Positions 26,805 to 36,017 of a stretch of DNA of 64,000 nucleotides are shown piece after piece. The stretch lies in assembly GCA_947494645.1 (NCBI GenBank), contig CANLVO010000001.1, positions 2,046,001 to 2,110,000 on the forward strand. The letters run 5' to 3'. A model generated the notes under the pieces. The model did not search any database, was not told the DNA's origin, and saw only the letters and a program-made list of their open reading frames with translations. The position numbers were made by a program, and so were the translations under genes. Each line of letters opens with the position of its first letter. Position 1 is the stretch's first letter. Source of the DNA: an uncultured Litoreibacter sp. Its GTDB lineage: Bacteria > Pseudomonadota > Alphaproteobacteria > Rhodobacterales > Rhodobacteraceae.

Positions 26805-27218
26805 TCATCCTTTCTTGATCTTGATGGTTTGCAACACGCTCTCGGGCACGGCCCGCTCGAGGTCGATATGGAGCAATCCATTTTCGGTCATCGCGCCTGC
26901 AACATCGACGCCGTCAGCCAGCACAAAAGCCTTTTGAAACTGGCGCCCGGCAATACCGCGATGCAGAAATACCCGGCCTTCGACATCGTCGGCCTGTTTA
27001 CCGCGAATGACCAACTGCCTGTCTTCCACAGTGATCGACAAATCATCTTCGCCGAATCCGGCCACAGCTAAGGTGATACGGAAGGCGTTGCCGCCCGATT
27101 GTTCAATATTGAAAGGAGGATAGCCGTCATTGCCGGACTTTGCCGTGCGTTCTACGAGGCGTTCAAGCTGGTCAAAACCCAGCAAAAAGGGATGCGATCC
27201 CAAGGTTAGTTTCGTCAT
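26805..27218 (-). CDS. Hsp20 family small heat-shock protein
   Basis: A 137-residue ATP-independent holdase. The alpha-crystallin domain runs from about residue 35 to 125: PPFNIEQSGGNAFRITLAVAG, DLSITVEDRQLVIRGKQ and the closing GLLHIDLERAVPE. The C-terminal IKI tripeptide, which locks oligomers in IbpA-type proteins, is present (TIKIKKG). Start at 27218 is supported by AAAAGGG upstream; seven more in-frame residues exist upstream. A sigma-32-like promoter stands about 75 bases before the start. Confidence 0.92.
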   Translation of the reverse strand: MTKLTLGSHPFLLGFDQLERLVERTAKSGNDGYPPFNIEQSGGNAFRITLAVAGFGEDDLSITVEDRQLVIRGKQADDVEGRVFLHRGIAGRQFQKAFVLADGVDVAGAMTENGLLHIDLERAVPESVLQTIKIKKG

Positions 27219-27291
27219 GTCTGCAGCCCTTTTCAGCAAAGCGACTTGTCACATGCAGGCCCCGCAGCTTTTGGCGACCCGCTCGTAGAAA

Positions 27292-27320
27292 AGATGGGGT
27301 GCCGTGGCCCCGCATGCAAC
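27292..27320 (-). promoter_or_regulatory. sigma-32 (RpoH)-like promoter of hsp20
   Basis: Read on the minus strand, GTTGCA (27320-27315) is followed after 15 bases by CCCCATCT (27299-27292). This fits the heat-shock consensus of a TTGA-type -35 and a CCCCATNT -10. It predicts a leader of about 65 bases for the hsp20-DUF1150 transcript. An RpoH gene is present in this window at 58746. Confidence 0.65.
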
Positions 27321-27416
27321 CCTTTGGCGTCATAACAGTTGGTACGTGGGAAGAATCCACCTATCTTTACACCTGACCAGCCACGAAATGCCTTATCAAC
27401 GGACCTTGTCACCTCG

Positions 27417-27635
27417 ATGAACACCCCCGCCCATATGAGCCAAAACGAGGTCCTGCAGGTCAAGCTGGAGGTGCTCAAACGCGAGCACCGCGATCTTGAT
27501 GAGGCAATCACCGCCCTGCAGGAACGTGCTGTGGCCGACCAGCTGACGGTCAAACGTCTGAAAAAGAAGAAGCTTTCGCTGAAAGACCGCATTCAGGCGA
27601 TTGAAGACACGCTGACACCGGATATCATTGCGTAA
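27417..27635 (+). CDS. DUF465 (YdcH) family protein
   Basis: A 72-residue, highly charged, helical protein. LKREHRDLDEAITALQER followed by LTVKRLKKKKLSLKDRIQAIE is the YdcH/DUF465 signature, a short antiparallel coiled-coil family of unknown role. The ATG at 27417 begins the recognisable domain region; the longer frame from 27339 would run into the hsp20 promoter. It precedes purE by 63 bases on the same strand. Confidence 0.85.
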   Translation: MNTPAHMSQNEVLQVKLEVLKREHRDLDEAITALQERAVADQLTVKRLKKKKLSLKDRIQAIEDTLTPDIIA

Positions 27636-27698
27636 GCGACGCGGCTGGCTATAGTGCCGCTTCCTTTGACAAGCCTTCATACGGACAGGATTTGGGTC

Positions 27699-28187
27699 AT
27701 GAGCAAGATTGACGTGGGCATTATCATGGGCAGCCAGTCTGACTGGGCGACCATGAAAGAGGCCGCAACCCTGCTGGACGAGCTGGGCGTTTCTTTCGAG
27801 ACCCGCATCGTATCCGCCCACCGCACGCCTGACCGGTTATGGGACTATGGCAAGACCGCCGCGGAGCGCGGCCTGAAAGTCATCATCGCGGGCGCAGGCG
27901 GGGCTGCGCATCTTCCTGGCATGATGGCCTCCAAGACGCGCATCCCGGTCGTGGGCGTGCCGGTACAGACCAAGGCCCTGTCTGGCGTCGACAGCCTTTA
28001 CTCCATCGTTCAGATGCCCAAGGGCTACCCCGTCGCGACCATGGCCATTGGGGCTGCGGGTGCTGCCAATGCCGGGCTGATGGCGGCGGGTATCTTGGCC
28101 GTTAGTGATGCCGCTCTGGCCGAGCGGCTAGACGCTTGGCGCATGGCGCTCTCAGCCTCCATTCCTGAGGAGCCCCGGGATGAGTGA
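27699..28187 (+). CDS. purE: 5-(carboxyamino)imidazole ribonucleotide mutase
   Basis: A 162-residue class I PurE. It converts N5-CAIR to CAIR in purine synthesis. The signature [21 protein letters not shown] and SAHRTPDRL (catalytic His and Ser) are present, as is [16 protein letters not shown]. The start at 27699 begins the conserved sheet; ACAGGA lies upstream. It overlaps purK by 8 nt, the usual purEK operon. Confidence 0.95.
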   Translation: MSKIDVGIIMGSQSDWATMKEAATLLDELGVSFETRIVSAHRTPDRLWDYGKTAAERGLKVIIAGAGGAAHLPGMMASKTRIPVVGVPVQTKALSGVDSLYSIVQMPKGYPVATMAIGAAGAANAGLMAAGILAVSDAALAERLDAWRMALSASIPEEPRDE

Positions 28188-29253
28188 ACCTCTGCCAACC
28201 GGTGCCACGATCGGCATATTGGGCGGCGGTCAATTGGGACGGATGCTCAGCGTTGCGGCTGCGCGATTGGGGTTCAAAACCTGCATCTTTGAGCCCGGCG
28301 GCGACTGCCCGGCCAGCCATGTGGCCAATTACCACTTTCAAAAGCCATATGACGACGCGGAGGCGCTGGAGGCCTTTGCGGAATCTTGCAACATCGTCAC
28401 CTATGAATTTGAAAACATTCCGACATCCGCGCTCGATATCATCGAAAAAAGCGTCCCGATCCGCCCTAATCGGCGCGCGCTCGCCACATCGCAGGATAGG
28501 CTCGATGAGAAGCGATTTCTCGAACAAATCGGCCTGAGCGTCGCGCCCTATGCAAATGTTGAAAATGTGAAAGACCTAGAAGAGGCGATTGCCAAGATTG
28601 GCACGCCGTCGATCCTGAAAACCCGCAGGATGGGATATGACGGTAAAGGTCAGGTTCGCTTGAAAGGTGGTGAGGAAGTCGCTGATATCTGGGCGCAAAT
28701 GGACAGCGCGCCTTGCGTGCTGGAGGGGTTCGTTGAGTTCTCTCACGAGGTTTCCGTCATCGGCGCTCGCGGATCAGACGGACAGGTCTCTTGTTACGAC
28801 CCAGGCGAAAATGTGCATGTCGGCGGCATCCTCGACACCACCACCGTCCCTGCAAAACTAAGCGCCTCTCAGCGTATAGATGCTGTAATTATGGCTGGCA
28901 AGATACTGAACTCACTCGATTATATCGGTGTGCTGGGTGTGGAGCTGTTTGTCACCCCAAATGGGCTTATCGTCAACGAGATCGCCCCTCGCGTTCACAA
29001 CTCCGGTCACTGGACCCAAAATGCCTGCGCCATCGACCAATTTGAGCAGCATATTCGGGCAGTTGCGGGCTGGCCTTTAGGTGACGGGGCCCGCCACGCA
29101 GATGCGGTGATGGAAAATCTCATTGGCGACGATATGGACCGCGTGCCAGAACTGGCCGCCAACCCCGAGGTTGCACTGCATCTCTACGGAAAAGCGGAGG
29201 CCAAACCGGGCCGCAAGATGGGCCACATCAACCGCATCAGCCCGAAGAGTTAG
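28180..29253 (+). CDS. purK: 5-(carboxyamino)imidazole ribonucleotide synthase
   Basis: A 357-residue ATP-grasp enzyme that carboxylates AIR to N5-CAIR using bicarbonate. Visible marks are [31 protein letters not shown], the ATP-grasp loop [17 protein letters not shown], and the metal-binding [18 protein letters not shown]. Translation is coupled to purE by an 8-nt overlap. It converges on the lipase-like gene with a 4-nt overlap of stops. Confidence 0.94.
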   Translation: MSEPLPTGATIGILGGGQLGRMLSVAAARLGFKTCIFEPGGDCPASHVANYHFQKPYDDAEALEAFAESCNIVTYEFENIPTSALDIIEKSVPIRPNRRALATSQDRLDEKRFLEQIGLSVAPYANVENVKDLEEAIAKIGTPSILKTRRMGYDGKGQVRLKGGEEVADIWAQMDSAPCVLEGFVEFSHEVSVIGARGSDGQVSCYDPGENVHVGGILDTTTVPAKLSASQRIDAVIMAGKILNSLDYIGVLGVELFVTPNGLIVNEIAPRVHNSGHWTQNACAIDQFEQHIRAVAGWPLGDGARHADAVMENLIGDDMDRVPELAANPEVALHLYGKAEAKPGRKMGHINRISPKS

Positions 29254-30035
29254 TCGCCACCCAATCCACCCTCAAGGATCGTGCCCTCGGTCACGGCGTC
29301 GGTAACGTCTTCTACGATATCGGCCAGCGACAGATCATCCTGAAACTGGCCATTTTGCAGAAACCGCACCGTCTGCCCCACCACCAAAGGCGCGTTCATC
29401 ATGAATGTATGGGTCACGGGCAGCACCACATGGTCCGCCATACCCGCAACCTTCGTGCTCTCGACGGAAACCTTGCCGTCATCCTCACCGGTGATCAGCG
29501 CCGAATAGACCGCGTTTAGCGATTGATTGCCGGCAATAACCCCCAACGGGAAGTCTACAGGGCCTAGCTGTGCAGGCAGCGATTCAGGTCCAGTGCCAAG
29601 CTGCAACCCCGCAGGACCGTTGACCCATTCAAACGGGTCAAGCACGCGCAATTCATCGACCAACTCAGAGCCTTGGTTTGGCGGCGCGAGCATAACCACG
29701 CGGCCCAATTCAGGCAGCTCATGCTCCGCCAGCCAGGCCCGGACCAGAATGCCACCCATCGAATGCGTGACAAAATGAATGGGGGTGTTCTGTGCGCACT
29801 CTTCCACCGCTCCGGGGATCGTGCCTTCTGCCAGATCTCGGATCGTGTCCGAGGTTGACGGATATCCCGGATTGACCGTCTGGTAGCCATTGGCCTCCAG
29901 ACTTTCTTCCATGACGCTCAGAGAAAAAGAGCTTCGCGCCAGCCCATGCAGCAAAATGACGCAATCAGCCATGGCCTGCGCAGGCCAAAGCACCAGAACG
30001 AAAAGAGAGAGGCGGACATGTCTCATAGCGATCAT
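29250..30035 (-). CDS. exported alpha/beta hydrolase (lipase/esterase-like)
   Basis: A 261-residue protein with signal peptide ending AQAMA before DC. The mature part opens [17 protein letters not shown], and the nucleophile elbow is [14 protein letters not shown] (GHSMG-type, here THSMG). A likely acid/His pair follows, with [13 protein letters not shown]. It resembles PGAP1-like/lipase class enzymes that hydrolyse esters in the periplasm. The start may be the ATG at 30035 (GGGGG upstream) or the in-frame ATG at 30026. Convergent with purK. Confidence 0.82.
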   Translation of the reverse strand: MIAMRHVRLSLFVLVLWPAQAMADCVILLHGLARSSFSLSVMEESLEANGYQTVNPGYPSTSDTIRDLAEGTIPGAVEECAQNTPIHFVTHSMGGILVRAWLAEHELPELGRVVMLAPPNQGSELVDELRVLDPFEWVNGPAGLQLGTGPESLPAQLGPVDFPLGVIAGNQSLNAVYSALITGEDDGKVSVESTKVAGMADHVVLPVTHTFMMNAPLVVGQTVRFLQNGQFQDDLSLADIVEDVTDAVTEGTILEGGLGGD

Positions 30036-30205
30036 ATAACGCCCCCGCTTTCAAAATTCATCTGATAGATGCGCAATTTCCGGTGATGGTGCCGCACCGT
30101 CAATTTCGCGGCCAATACGGCGATGTTACGCCACTCGCTGTTGACAAGCCCCACATCGGGGCCACATGTATCGCCGCCAGAGCAGTTTCCAACCAGAGGT
30201 CGTAT

Positions 30206-32821
30206 ATGCCCGTCGTTGTCGTCGAATCTCCCGCCAAGGCCAAGACGATCAACAAATATCTTGGGCCCGACTATACGGTGTTGGCGTCTTACGGCCACGT
30301 GCGCGACCTACCCCCAAAAGACGGCTCCGTCGATCCCGAGGCCGAGTTCGACATGAAGTGGGAAGTCGCCTCCGACAGCAAGAAACATGTCAAAGCCATT
30401 GCAGATGCCCTGAAAGACGACAACGCCTTGATCCTCGCAACCGACCCCGACCGCGAAGGGGAAGCGATCAGCTGGCATCTGGAAGAGGCGTTGCGCAACC
30501 GCAAGGCCATCAAGAAGGACACGCCCGTCAGCCGCGTGGTGTTCAACGCGATCACCAAGGCGGCGGTGACGGAGGCAATGAAAAATCCACGGCAAGTCGA
30601 CGAACCTCTGGTTCACGCCTACCTCGCCCGCCGCGCACTGGACTATCTGGTTGGCTTCAAGCTCAGCCCCGTTCTATGGCGCCGCCTGCCCGGCGCGAAG
30701 TCCGCGGGCCGCGTGCAATCGGTCTGCCTGCGCCTGATCGTCGAGCGCGAGATGGAGATTGAGAAATTCATTGCGCAAGAATATTGGTCCGTCAAAGCCA
30801 TGCTGACCACGCCGCGCGGCAAGACGTTTGAAGCTCGGTTGACCACGCTGGCAGGCGACAAGCTCGACAAGTTTGACCTCGCCAATGAAACCGCTGCCGA
30901 AATGGCCGTACAGGCCATCTCATCCCGCGACCTCACGGTTAAATCGGTTGAGGCGAAACCCGCCTCCCGCAACCCCTCTGCGCCCTTCATGACCTCGACG
31001 CTGCAACAAGAGGCCAGCCGCAAATTTGGCATGGGTGCGCGCCAAACGATGTCCAGCGCCCAGCGCCTCTACGAGGCCGGCCATATCACTTATATGCGGA
31101 CCGACGGCATCGACATGGCGCCTGAAGCCGTCCATGCCGCCCGCGACGCGATCAAGTCCAAATTCGGCGGCGAATACGTCCCGGACAGCCCGCGGATGTA
31201 TAAAAACAAGGCTAAGAACGCCCAAGAAGCGCATGAATGTATCCGCCCCACCGACATGATGGCCGATACCGAGAGCCTGAAAATTCTCGATGCCGACCAG
31301 CGCAAGCTCTACGACCTGATCTACAAACGAACGGTCGCCTCCCAAATGGCCGCCGCCCGGATGGAGCGCACCACCGCCATCATCGGCTCAGCTGACGGAC
31401 AGGTCGAGCTGCGTGCTTCCGGTCAGGTTATGCTCTTTGACGGCTTCCTGCGTGTCTATGAGGAAGGTCGCGACGACGACGCTGTGCTAGACGATGACGA
31501 CAAGTCCCTGCCCCAGATCAACGAGGGCGAGGCCACGGACAAGCAAAGCGTCACCCCTGACCAGCATTTCACCCAGCCCCCGCCCCGCTACACAGAGGCC
31601 ACATTGGTCAAACGCATGGAAGAACTGGGCATCGGGCGGCCGTCTACATACGCCTCCATCGTCACAACGATCCAGGACCGCGACTACGTCCGCAAAGAGA
31701 AAAACCGCCTGATCCCCGAAGACAAAGGCCGCTTGGTCACGGTCTTCCTGACCAATTTCTTCCGCAAATATGTGGGCTACGAGTTCACCGCCAACCTGGA
31801 AGAAGAGCTCGACGACGTCTCTGCCGGGAACCGCAACTACAAGAACGTGCTCGACCGGTTCTGGCGTGATTTTGCCGTTGCGATCTCGGAGGCGATGGAC
31901 CTGTCGATCACCGAGGTGCTGGAAAAGATCAACGAAGCGCTCGCTCCCCATATCTTCCCGCCCAATGAAGACGGCACCGACCCGCGCCTCTGCCCCAATT
32001 GCGGCGAAGGGCGTCTGAGCATGCGCACCGCCCGCGCAGGCGGCGCCTTTATCGGCTGCTCCAACTACCCTGAGTGCCGCTACACGCGCGCCTTCGGCCC
32101 GCCCGGCGGCGACGAAGACACTGGCATCCCGCCCGAAGGCAAAATGTTGGGGCTGGATGGCGAAGATAAGATCTGGATCCATAAAGGCCGGTTCGGCCCT
32201 TACGTGCAACGCGGCGATGTCACCGAGGACAACAAGAAGCCGCAGCGCCAATCCGTGCCCAAAGACTGGCCCGAGGAAGGTTTCGCACTGGAAGACCTGA
32301 CACTGGATCATGCGCTGAAGCTCCTCTACCTGCCCCGCCTCATCGGCCAACACCCCGAGGATGGCATCAATGTCTGGTCCAATATCGGCCGCTACGGACC
32401 GTACCTGAAACATGCCGAAAGCACGTCGGAGCGTGGCGGCACAAACGCCAACCTGCCTACGATGGAAGATGTCTTTACTGTTGGCATGAACCACGCGGTT
32501 GAACTGCTTGCGGCCAAAGTGGCATCACGTGGCAATCGCGGTGGCGCGGCCAAAACGCTGAGAGACTTGGGCGAGCATCCAGATCAAGGCGGCCCAATCG
32601 CGATCATGGAGGGCAAATACGGTCCCTACGTGAAATGGGAGAAGCTCAACGCCACATTGCCCAAAGACATCGAGCCCGACGCCTTGACCATCGATCAGGC
32701 CGTCCAATTGCTTGACGAAAAAGCCGCCAAGAAAGGTACGAAACGCAAAGCGCCTGCCAAGAAGAAACCGGTGGCGAAGAAGAAGCCTGCTGCGAAGAAG
32801 AAGCCCGCTGCCAAGACATGA
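30206..32821 (+). CDS. topA: DNA topoisomerase I
   Basis: An 871-residue type IA topoisomerase that relaxes negative supercoils. The Toprim domain opens VVVESPAKAKTINKYLG and carries DPDREGEAISWHLEE; the active Tyr is in GHITYMRTDGIDM. One four-Cys zinc module (CPNCGEGRLS to CSNYPECRY) follows, then TopA_C repeats of the type GRFGPYVQRG, GRYGPYLKH and GKYGPYVKW, and a Lys/Ala/Pro-rich DNA-binding tail. The ATG at 30206 directly precedes the Toprim domain with AGAGG upstream; 41 further in-frame residues upstream are not conserved-looking. Confidence 0.95.
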   Translation: MPVVVVESPAKAKTINKYLGPDYTVLASYGHVRDLPPKDGSVDPEAEFDMKWEVASDSKKHVKAIADALKDDNALILATDPDREGEAISWHLEEALRNRKAIKKDTPVSRVVFNAITKAAVTEAMKNPRQVDEPLVHAYLARRALDYLVGFKLSPVLWRRLPGAKSAGRVQSVCLRLIVEREMEIEKFIAQEYWSVKAMLTTPRGKTFEARLTTLAGDKLDKFDLANETAAEMAVQAISSRDLTVKSVEAKPASRNPSAPFMTSTLQQEASRKFGMGARQTMSSAQRLYEAGHITYMRTDGIDMAPEAVHAARDAIKSKFGGEYVPDSPRMYKNKAKNAQEAHECIRPTDMMADTESLKILDADQRKLYDLIYKRTVASQMAAARMERTTAIIGSADGQVELRASGQVMLFDGFLRVYEEGRDDDAVLDDDDKSLPQINEGEATDKQSVTPDQHFTQPPPRYTEATLVKRMEELGIGRPSTYASIVTTIQDRDYVRKEKNRLIPEDKGRLVTVFLTNFFRKYVGYEFTANLEEELDDVSAGNRNYKNVLDRFWRDFAVAISEAMDLSITEVLEKINEALAPHIFPPNEDGTDPRLCPNCGEGRLSMRTARAGGAFIGCSNYPECRYTRAFGPPGGDEDTGIPPEGKMLGLDGEDKIWIHKGRFGPYVQRGDVTEDNKKPQRQSVPKDWPEEGFALEDLTLDHALKLLYLPRLIGQHPEDGINVWSNIGRYGPYLKHAESTSERGGTNANLPTMEDVFTVGMNHAVELLAAKVASRGNRGGAAKTLRDLGEHPDQGGPIAIMEGKYGPYVKWEKLNATLPKDIEPDALTIDQAVQLLDEKAAKKGTKRKAPAKKKPVAKKKPAAKKKPAAKT

Positions 32822-33003
32822 AGGGCGTTGCCGTCTTTTTCGGGCTCTTCCTTTTTCTGATGGCCCTCTTGCTCTGGGCCAAATCCCAACCCGCCAGCGC
32901 GGCCCCAAATCAGACCTTCGCGAAACCCACCCCCATCATTGCTTCAAAAATACTCCCGCCGGAGGCTCCCACCGCAACTCCTGAACGCGCCGCCGCTGCC
33001 TGA
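32818..33003 (+). CDS. possible small membrane protein overlapping topA
   Basis: A 61-codon frame that starts in an ATGA overlap with the topA stop. Residues 3-22 are strongly hydrophobic (FFGLFLFLMALLLWA), followed by a Pro/Ala-rich tail. Against it: codons 40-47 are formed by the 22-bp repeat core, so its C-terminal third is repeat-derived. It could be a genuine small single-span protein or a chance frame. Confidence 0.35.
   Translation: MKGVAVFFGLFLFLMALLLWAKSQPASAAPNQTFAKPTPIIASKILPPEAPTATPERAAAA
32935..32956. repeat. intergenic repeat copy D: 22-bp core without hairpin
   Basis: Identical to cores A and B, but followed by CGCCGGAGG instead of a GGGGC/GCCCC hairpin. It lies after topA on the plus strand, inside the possible 61-codon frame, with no minus-strand gene ending nearby. 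It is therefore an exception to the arrangement of the other three copies. Confidence 0.8.
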
Positions 33004-33126
33004 CACCGCCCTGCCAACAGACGCTGACCAGAATAGAAAAGTGGCGCGGAACGCGCCTCAATCCGGTCACGCCCCTTGAACCTTTGCGCATCATCCAACA
33101 CATGGAGACCAAGCAAAGGAGGCAGC

Positions 33127-33714
33127 ATGCCGACACCTACCCCCGCACCACATCAAGACGCGCTCGATTTTCTGCTGACCCGTCGCTCGCGACCTCACAA
33201 AACGCTGACCCTCCCAGCGCCGGACAAAACCGCGCTGATGCCGCTCCTAACCGCCGCCGCCCGCACCCCCGATCATGGCAAGCTGGAGCCATGGCGCTTC
33301 ATCGTCTTGGGCCCGGACGCTTTGCAAAATCTCGGCAGGCTTGCCCGGTCGCGCGGCGTAGAGCTTGGCCATGATCCGGACCAGATCGAAAAAATCGCCA
33401 CCATGTTCGAACGCGCGCCCCTTTCCGTGGCCGTCATCGCGTCTCCAAAACCATCCGAGAAAATCCCGGAGATAGAACAAACACTCTCCGCCGGCGCTGC
33501 GTGTCTGGGTCTTCTGAATGCCGCCCTTGCCGCAGGTTGGGGCGCCAATTGGCTCACCGGCTGGCCTGCCTATGACCGGGTCATGCTCACCAGCGGCCTC
33601 AATCTGGGACCGCATGAATTTGTAGCGGGGTTCATCCATCTCGGCACGGAAACCTCCAAGCCACCGGAACGCCCCCGCCCCGACCTTGAGGCTATCACGG
33701 AGTGGCGCGCGTGA
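33127..33714 (+). CDS. nitroreductase family protein
   Basis: A 195-residue FMN-dependent oxidoreductase. It begins the domain with LDFLLTRRSRPHKTLTLP and continues with the family pattern TAAARTPDHGKLEPWRFIVL, then AACLGLLNAALAAGWGANWLTGW near the C-terminus. Such proteins reduce nitro compounds, quinones or flavins with NAD(P)H; substrate unknown. AGGAGG ends 4 bases before the ATG at 33127, deciding the start. Coupled to the next gene by a 4-nt GTGA overlap. Confidence 0.9.
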   Translation: MPTPTPAPHQDALDFLLTRRSRPHKTLTLPAPDKTALMPLLTAAARTPDHGKLEPWRFIVLGPDALQNLGRLARSRGVELGHDPDQIEKIATMFERAPLSVAVIASPKPSEKIPEIEQTLSAGAACLGLLNAALAAGWGANWLTGWPAYDRVMLTSGLNLGPHEFVAGFIHLGTETSKPPERPRPDLEAITEWRA

Positions 33715-34400
33715 TCTTTGTCGACTACCTCAAGGCGCTCAGCCAAATCGGCGACAGCCGCTTCATGCGTGTGCTGGCGCTTGGCCTTGGCCTGACCATC
33801 GCGCTCCTTTTCGGCTTCACTGTGCTCTTTGCATGGACCGTTGGCCTCATCGTCCCTGACAGCTTTTCCCTGCCCTGGATCGGAGAGATCACCTGGATTG
33901 ACAACGTCGCCTCGCTGGCCGTCATCCCAGTGATGCTGGTGGCGTCCATCTTCCTGATGGTCCCGGTGGCCTCCGCCTTCACAGGCATTTTCCTCGATGA
34001 TGTGGCAGATGCGGTCGAGGCCAAACATTATCCCGGCCTGCCCCCCGTGGCCCATGTACCTTTCTCGGAAAGCATCACCGAAACGCTCAAATTTCTGGGG
34101 CTTCTCCTCGTGGTCAACCTTGCAGCCCTGATCCTCTGCCTGATCTTCGCGCCCTTCGCGCCGCTGATCTTCTGGGGGGTAAACGGCCTGATGCTGGGCC
34201 GCGAATACGCCACCCTCGTTGCCCGCCGCCGGATGAGCGCCACCGAAGTCCACGCCTTTCGCAAGCGCCATGCCACTACGATCTGGCTCGCCGGTATCTG
34301 TATGGCCATTCCGCTGACCATCCCGGTGATGAACCTGATTGTGCCAATCATCGGCGTGGCGGGCTTCTCCCATATCGTCCACCGCCTGAGCGCGACTTAA
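33711..34400 (+). CDS. EI24/CysZ-like membrane protein
   Basis: A 229-residue inner-membrane protein with about five hydrophobic segments. The overall layout (helical pair, FLDDVADAVEAKHYPGLPP after the second hydrophobic region, then two long hairpins and WGVNGLMLGREYATLVARRR) matches the EI24/CysZ family. E. coli CysZ is a sulfate channel; most alphaproteobacterial members are uncharacterised. The GTG at 33711 overlaps the nitroreductase stop and has GGAG 8 bases before it; a GTG three codons earlier is less likely. Confidence 0.82.
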   Translation: MIFVDYLKALSQIGDSRFMRVLALGLGLTIALLFGFTVLFAWTVGLIVPDSFSLPWIGEITWIDNVASLAVIPVMLVASIFLMVPVASAFTGIFLDDVADAVEAKHYPGLPPVAHVPFSESITETLKFLGLLLVVNLAALILCLIFAPFAPLIFWGVNGLMLGREYATLVARRRMSATEVHAFRKRHATTIWLAGICMAIPLTIPVMNLIVPIIGVAGFSHIVHRLSAT

Positions 34401-34414
34401 GGCCTGCCAAGAGC

Positions 34415-34690
34415 CTAGCTGTCTGGCCCAAACCGCTTGAACAGGTCGATCTGGTCAATGGTGATCCAGCCGTAGTGAATGGTCAGAATGACCGGGACGC
34501 TCAGGCAGATCGCAATCAAGGTGGTGATCCGGAATTTCCGCCGCATCTCAGGGTTCGATGGCGCCGATGCCGGGGTGCCAACAGCGACGTTCCCGTCTTC
34601 GCGTTGCGATTTGTTGCCCAGAGGCAGGATGACAAACAATGTCATAAACCAGATCACGGCGAAGACCACGCCCATTGAGGTGATTGCCAT
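34415..34690 (-). CDS. DUF1467 family membrane protein
   Basis: A 91-residue protein with two membrane helices (VVFAVIWFMTLFVILPLG and TTLIAICLSVPVILTIHYG) joined by a polar loop. The pattern is that of DUF1467, an alphaproteobacterial family of unknown role. Its ATG overlaps the stop of the upstream epimerase gene by 1 nt (TGATG), so the two are co-translated; this pair is recurrent in the group. Confidence 0.88.
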   Translation of the reverse strand: MAITSMGVVFAVIWFMTLFVILPLGNKSQREDGNVAVGTPASAPSNPEMRRKFRITTLIAICLSVPVILTIHYGWITIDQIDLFKRFGPDS

Positions 34691-35094
34691 CAGGCTTGCT
34701 CCAGCTCGACCAGGGTGCCAGTGAAATCTTTGGGATGCAGAAACAGGACAGGCTTGCCATGTGCGCCGATCTTGGGTTCGCCCGTACCCAGAACCCGCGC
34801 GCCGCTTTCCTTCAACCGGTCCCGCACGGCGAGAATGTCGTCCACCTCATAGCAAATATGGTGGATGCCACCGGCCGGGTTCTTCTCCAGAAATCCGTTG
34901 ATCGGGCTGTCGTCGCCAAGCGGGTGCAGCAGCTCGATCTTGGTGTTCGGCAGCTCGATAAAGATAACAGTCACGCCGTGGTCGGGTTCAGGCTGCGGCG
35001 CACCGACATTCGCGCCCAGCACATGGCGGTATTGATCTGCAGCGGCGTCGAGGTCCGGCACGGCGATGGCCACGTGGTTGAGGCGTCCGATCAT
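34690..35094 (-). CDS. mce: methylmalonyl-CoA epimerase
   Basis: A 134-residue glyoxalase-fold enzyme interconverting the D and L isomers of methylmalonyl-CoA in propionate catabolism. It starts MIGRLNHVAIAVPDLDAAAD; metal ligands are the first His, the Gln/Glu region, GGIHHICYEV and the terminal LVELEQA Glu. The ATG at 35094 is chosen because homologues begin there; 31 extra upstream codons are not family-like. Co-translated with the DUF1467 gene. Confidence 0.93.
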   Translation of the reverse strand: MIGRLNHVAIAVPDLDAAADQYRHVLGANVGAPQPEPDHGVTVIFIELPNTKIELLHPLGDDSPINGFLEKNPAGGIHHICYEVDDILAVRDRLKESGARVLGTGEPKIGAHGKPVLFLHPKDFTGTLVELEQA

Positions 35095-35279
35095 GGGGCG
35101 ATTCCTGTCTGTATCACTTGTCCCGCCCCTTATGCGCAGACCAGCCGCCGTTGCAAAGAGGCCGACATGCCGCAGCCCGTTCGCCAACCTGCGCCCTGAC
35201 GGCGTTCATGAACTGTTAGGCAAGTTGCGCGACACTTCTCTGCGTTAGGGCGACTCGCCCCCGAATTGGAGCATCTGCC

Positions 35280-36005
35280 ATGCCTGAAGACCTCGGCCAA
35301 TTGTCCATGAACATCCATCCCACCGCCATGCGCCCGCTTTTGGGACTGACCGTGCTGGTGGTCGAAGACAGCCGCTTCGCCTCAGAGGCCGTGCGGCTTT
35401 TGTGCATCCGCTCCGGCGCCCGCATCCGCCGCGCCGACAGTCTGACCGCCGCGCACCGGCATCTGCAGCTTTACAGGCCTTCCGTGGTGATCGTCGACAT
35501 CGGCTTGCCTGATGGCAGCGGCATCGATCTGGTCCGCGAAATGACCCAGGCCGAGCTTGCCGACCGCCCCGTCATCCTGGCGACGTCTGGCGCTGACGGC
35601 GAAGGGTTAGAGCAAGAGGCGCTGAAGGCAGGCGCGGATGGCTTTCTGGCCAAACCCATCGACACTGTCAGCGCGTTCCAGCAGGCCATTCTGGCCCATA
35701 TGCCGCCCGACATGCGCCCTTCCGGTCCGCGTCTGGTCAGCGACGAGGTGATCCAGCCTGACACGCTGTCTCTGCGTGAAGACCTCTCCCATCTTGACGA
35801 ATTGCTCCGTACTGAGCCCAACCAGCTGTCTTATGTGGCTCCGTTCTTGCAAGGTCTGGCGCGTCTGGCAGGTGATCAGCAACTCAAAACCGCATCAGAT
35901 GCGCTGTCTGAAGCTTGCACCGCAGGCAAGGATGTGGCCTCCCCCATCGCCGAGATCCGCGCGCTGATCCAATCCCGGCTCGAAGGTCCCGTCCCTGTCG
36001 TATAG
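35280..36005 (+). CDS. response regulator receiver protein
   Basis: A 241-residue protein. The receiver domain is residues about 20-140: VLVVEDSRF (acidic pocket), VVIVDIGLPDGSG (phospho-acceptor Asp), ILATSGAD (Thr/Ser) and GADGFLAKPID (Lys). The remaining 100 residues are helical and do not show a DNA-binding domain or GGDEF/EAL; they include a SHLDELLRTEPNQLSYVAPF segment reminiscent of a helical bundle. No histidine kinase gene is nearby. Output and partner unknown. Confidence 0.85.
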   Translation: MPEDLGQLSMNIHPTAMRPLLGLTVLVVEDSRFASEAVRLLCIRSGARIRRADSLTAAHRHLQLYRPSVVIVDIGLPDGSGIDLVREMTQAELADRPVILATSGADGEGLEQEALKAGADGFLAKPIDTVSAFQQAILAHMPPDMRPSGPRLVSDEVIQPDTLSLREDLSHLDELLRTEPNQLSYVAPFLQGLARLAGDQQLKTASDALSEACTAGKDVASPIAEIRALIQSRLEGPVPVV

Positions 36006-36017
36006 CCTCATGCGCGC

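Noticed and set aside
31487-32494. 335-codon minus-strand frame opposite topA
   Set aside because: Antisense shadow of topA with no start signal or family match.
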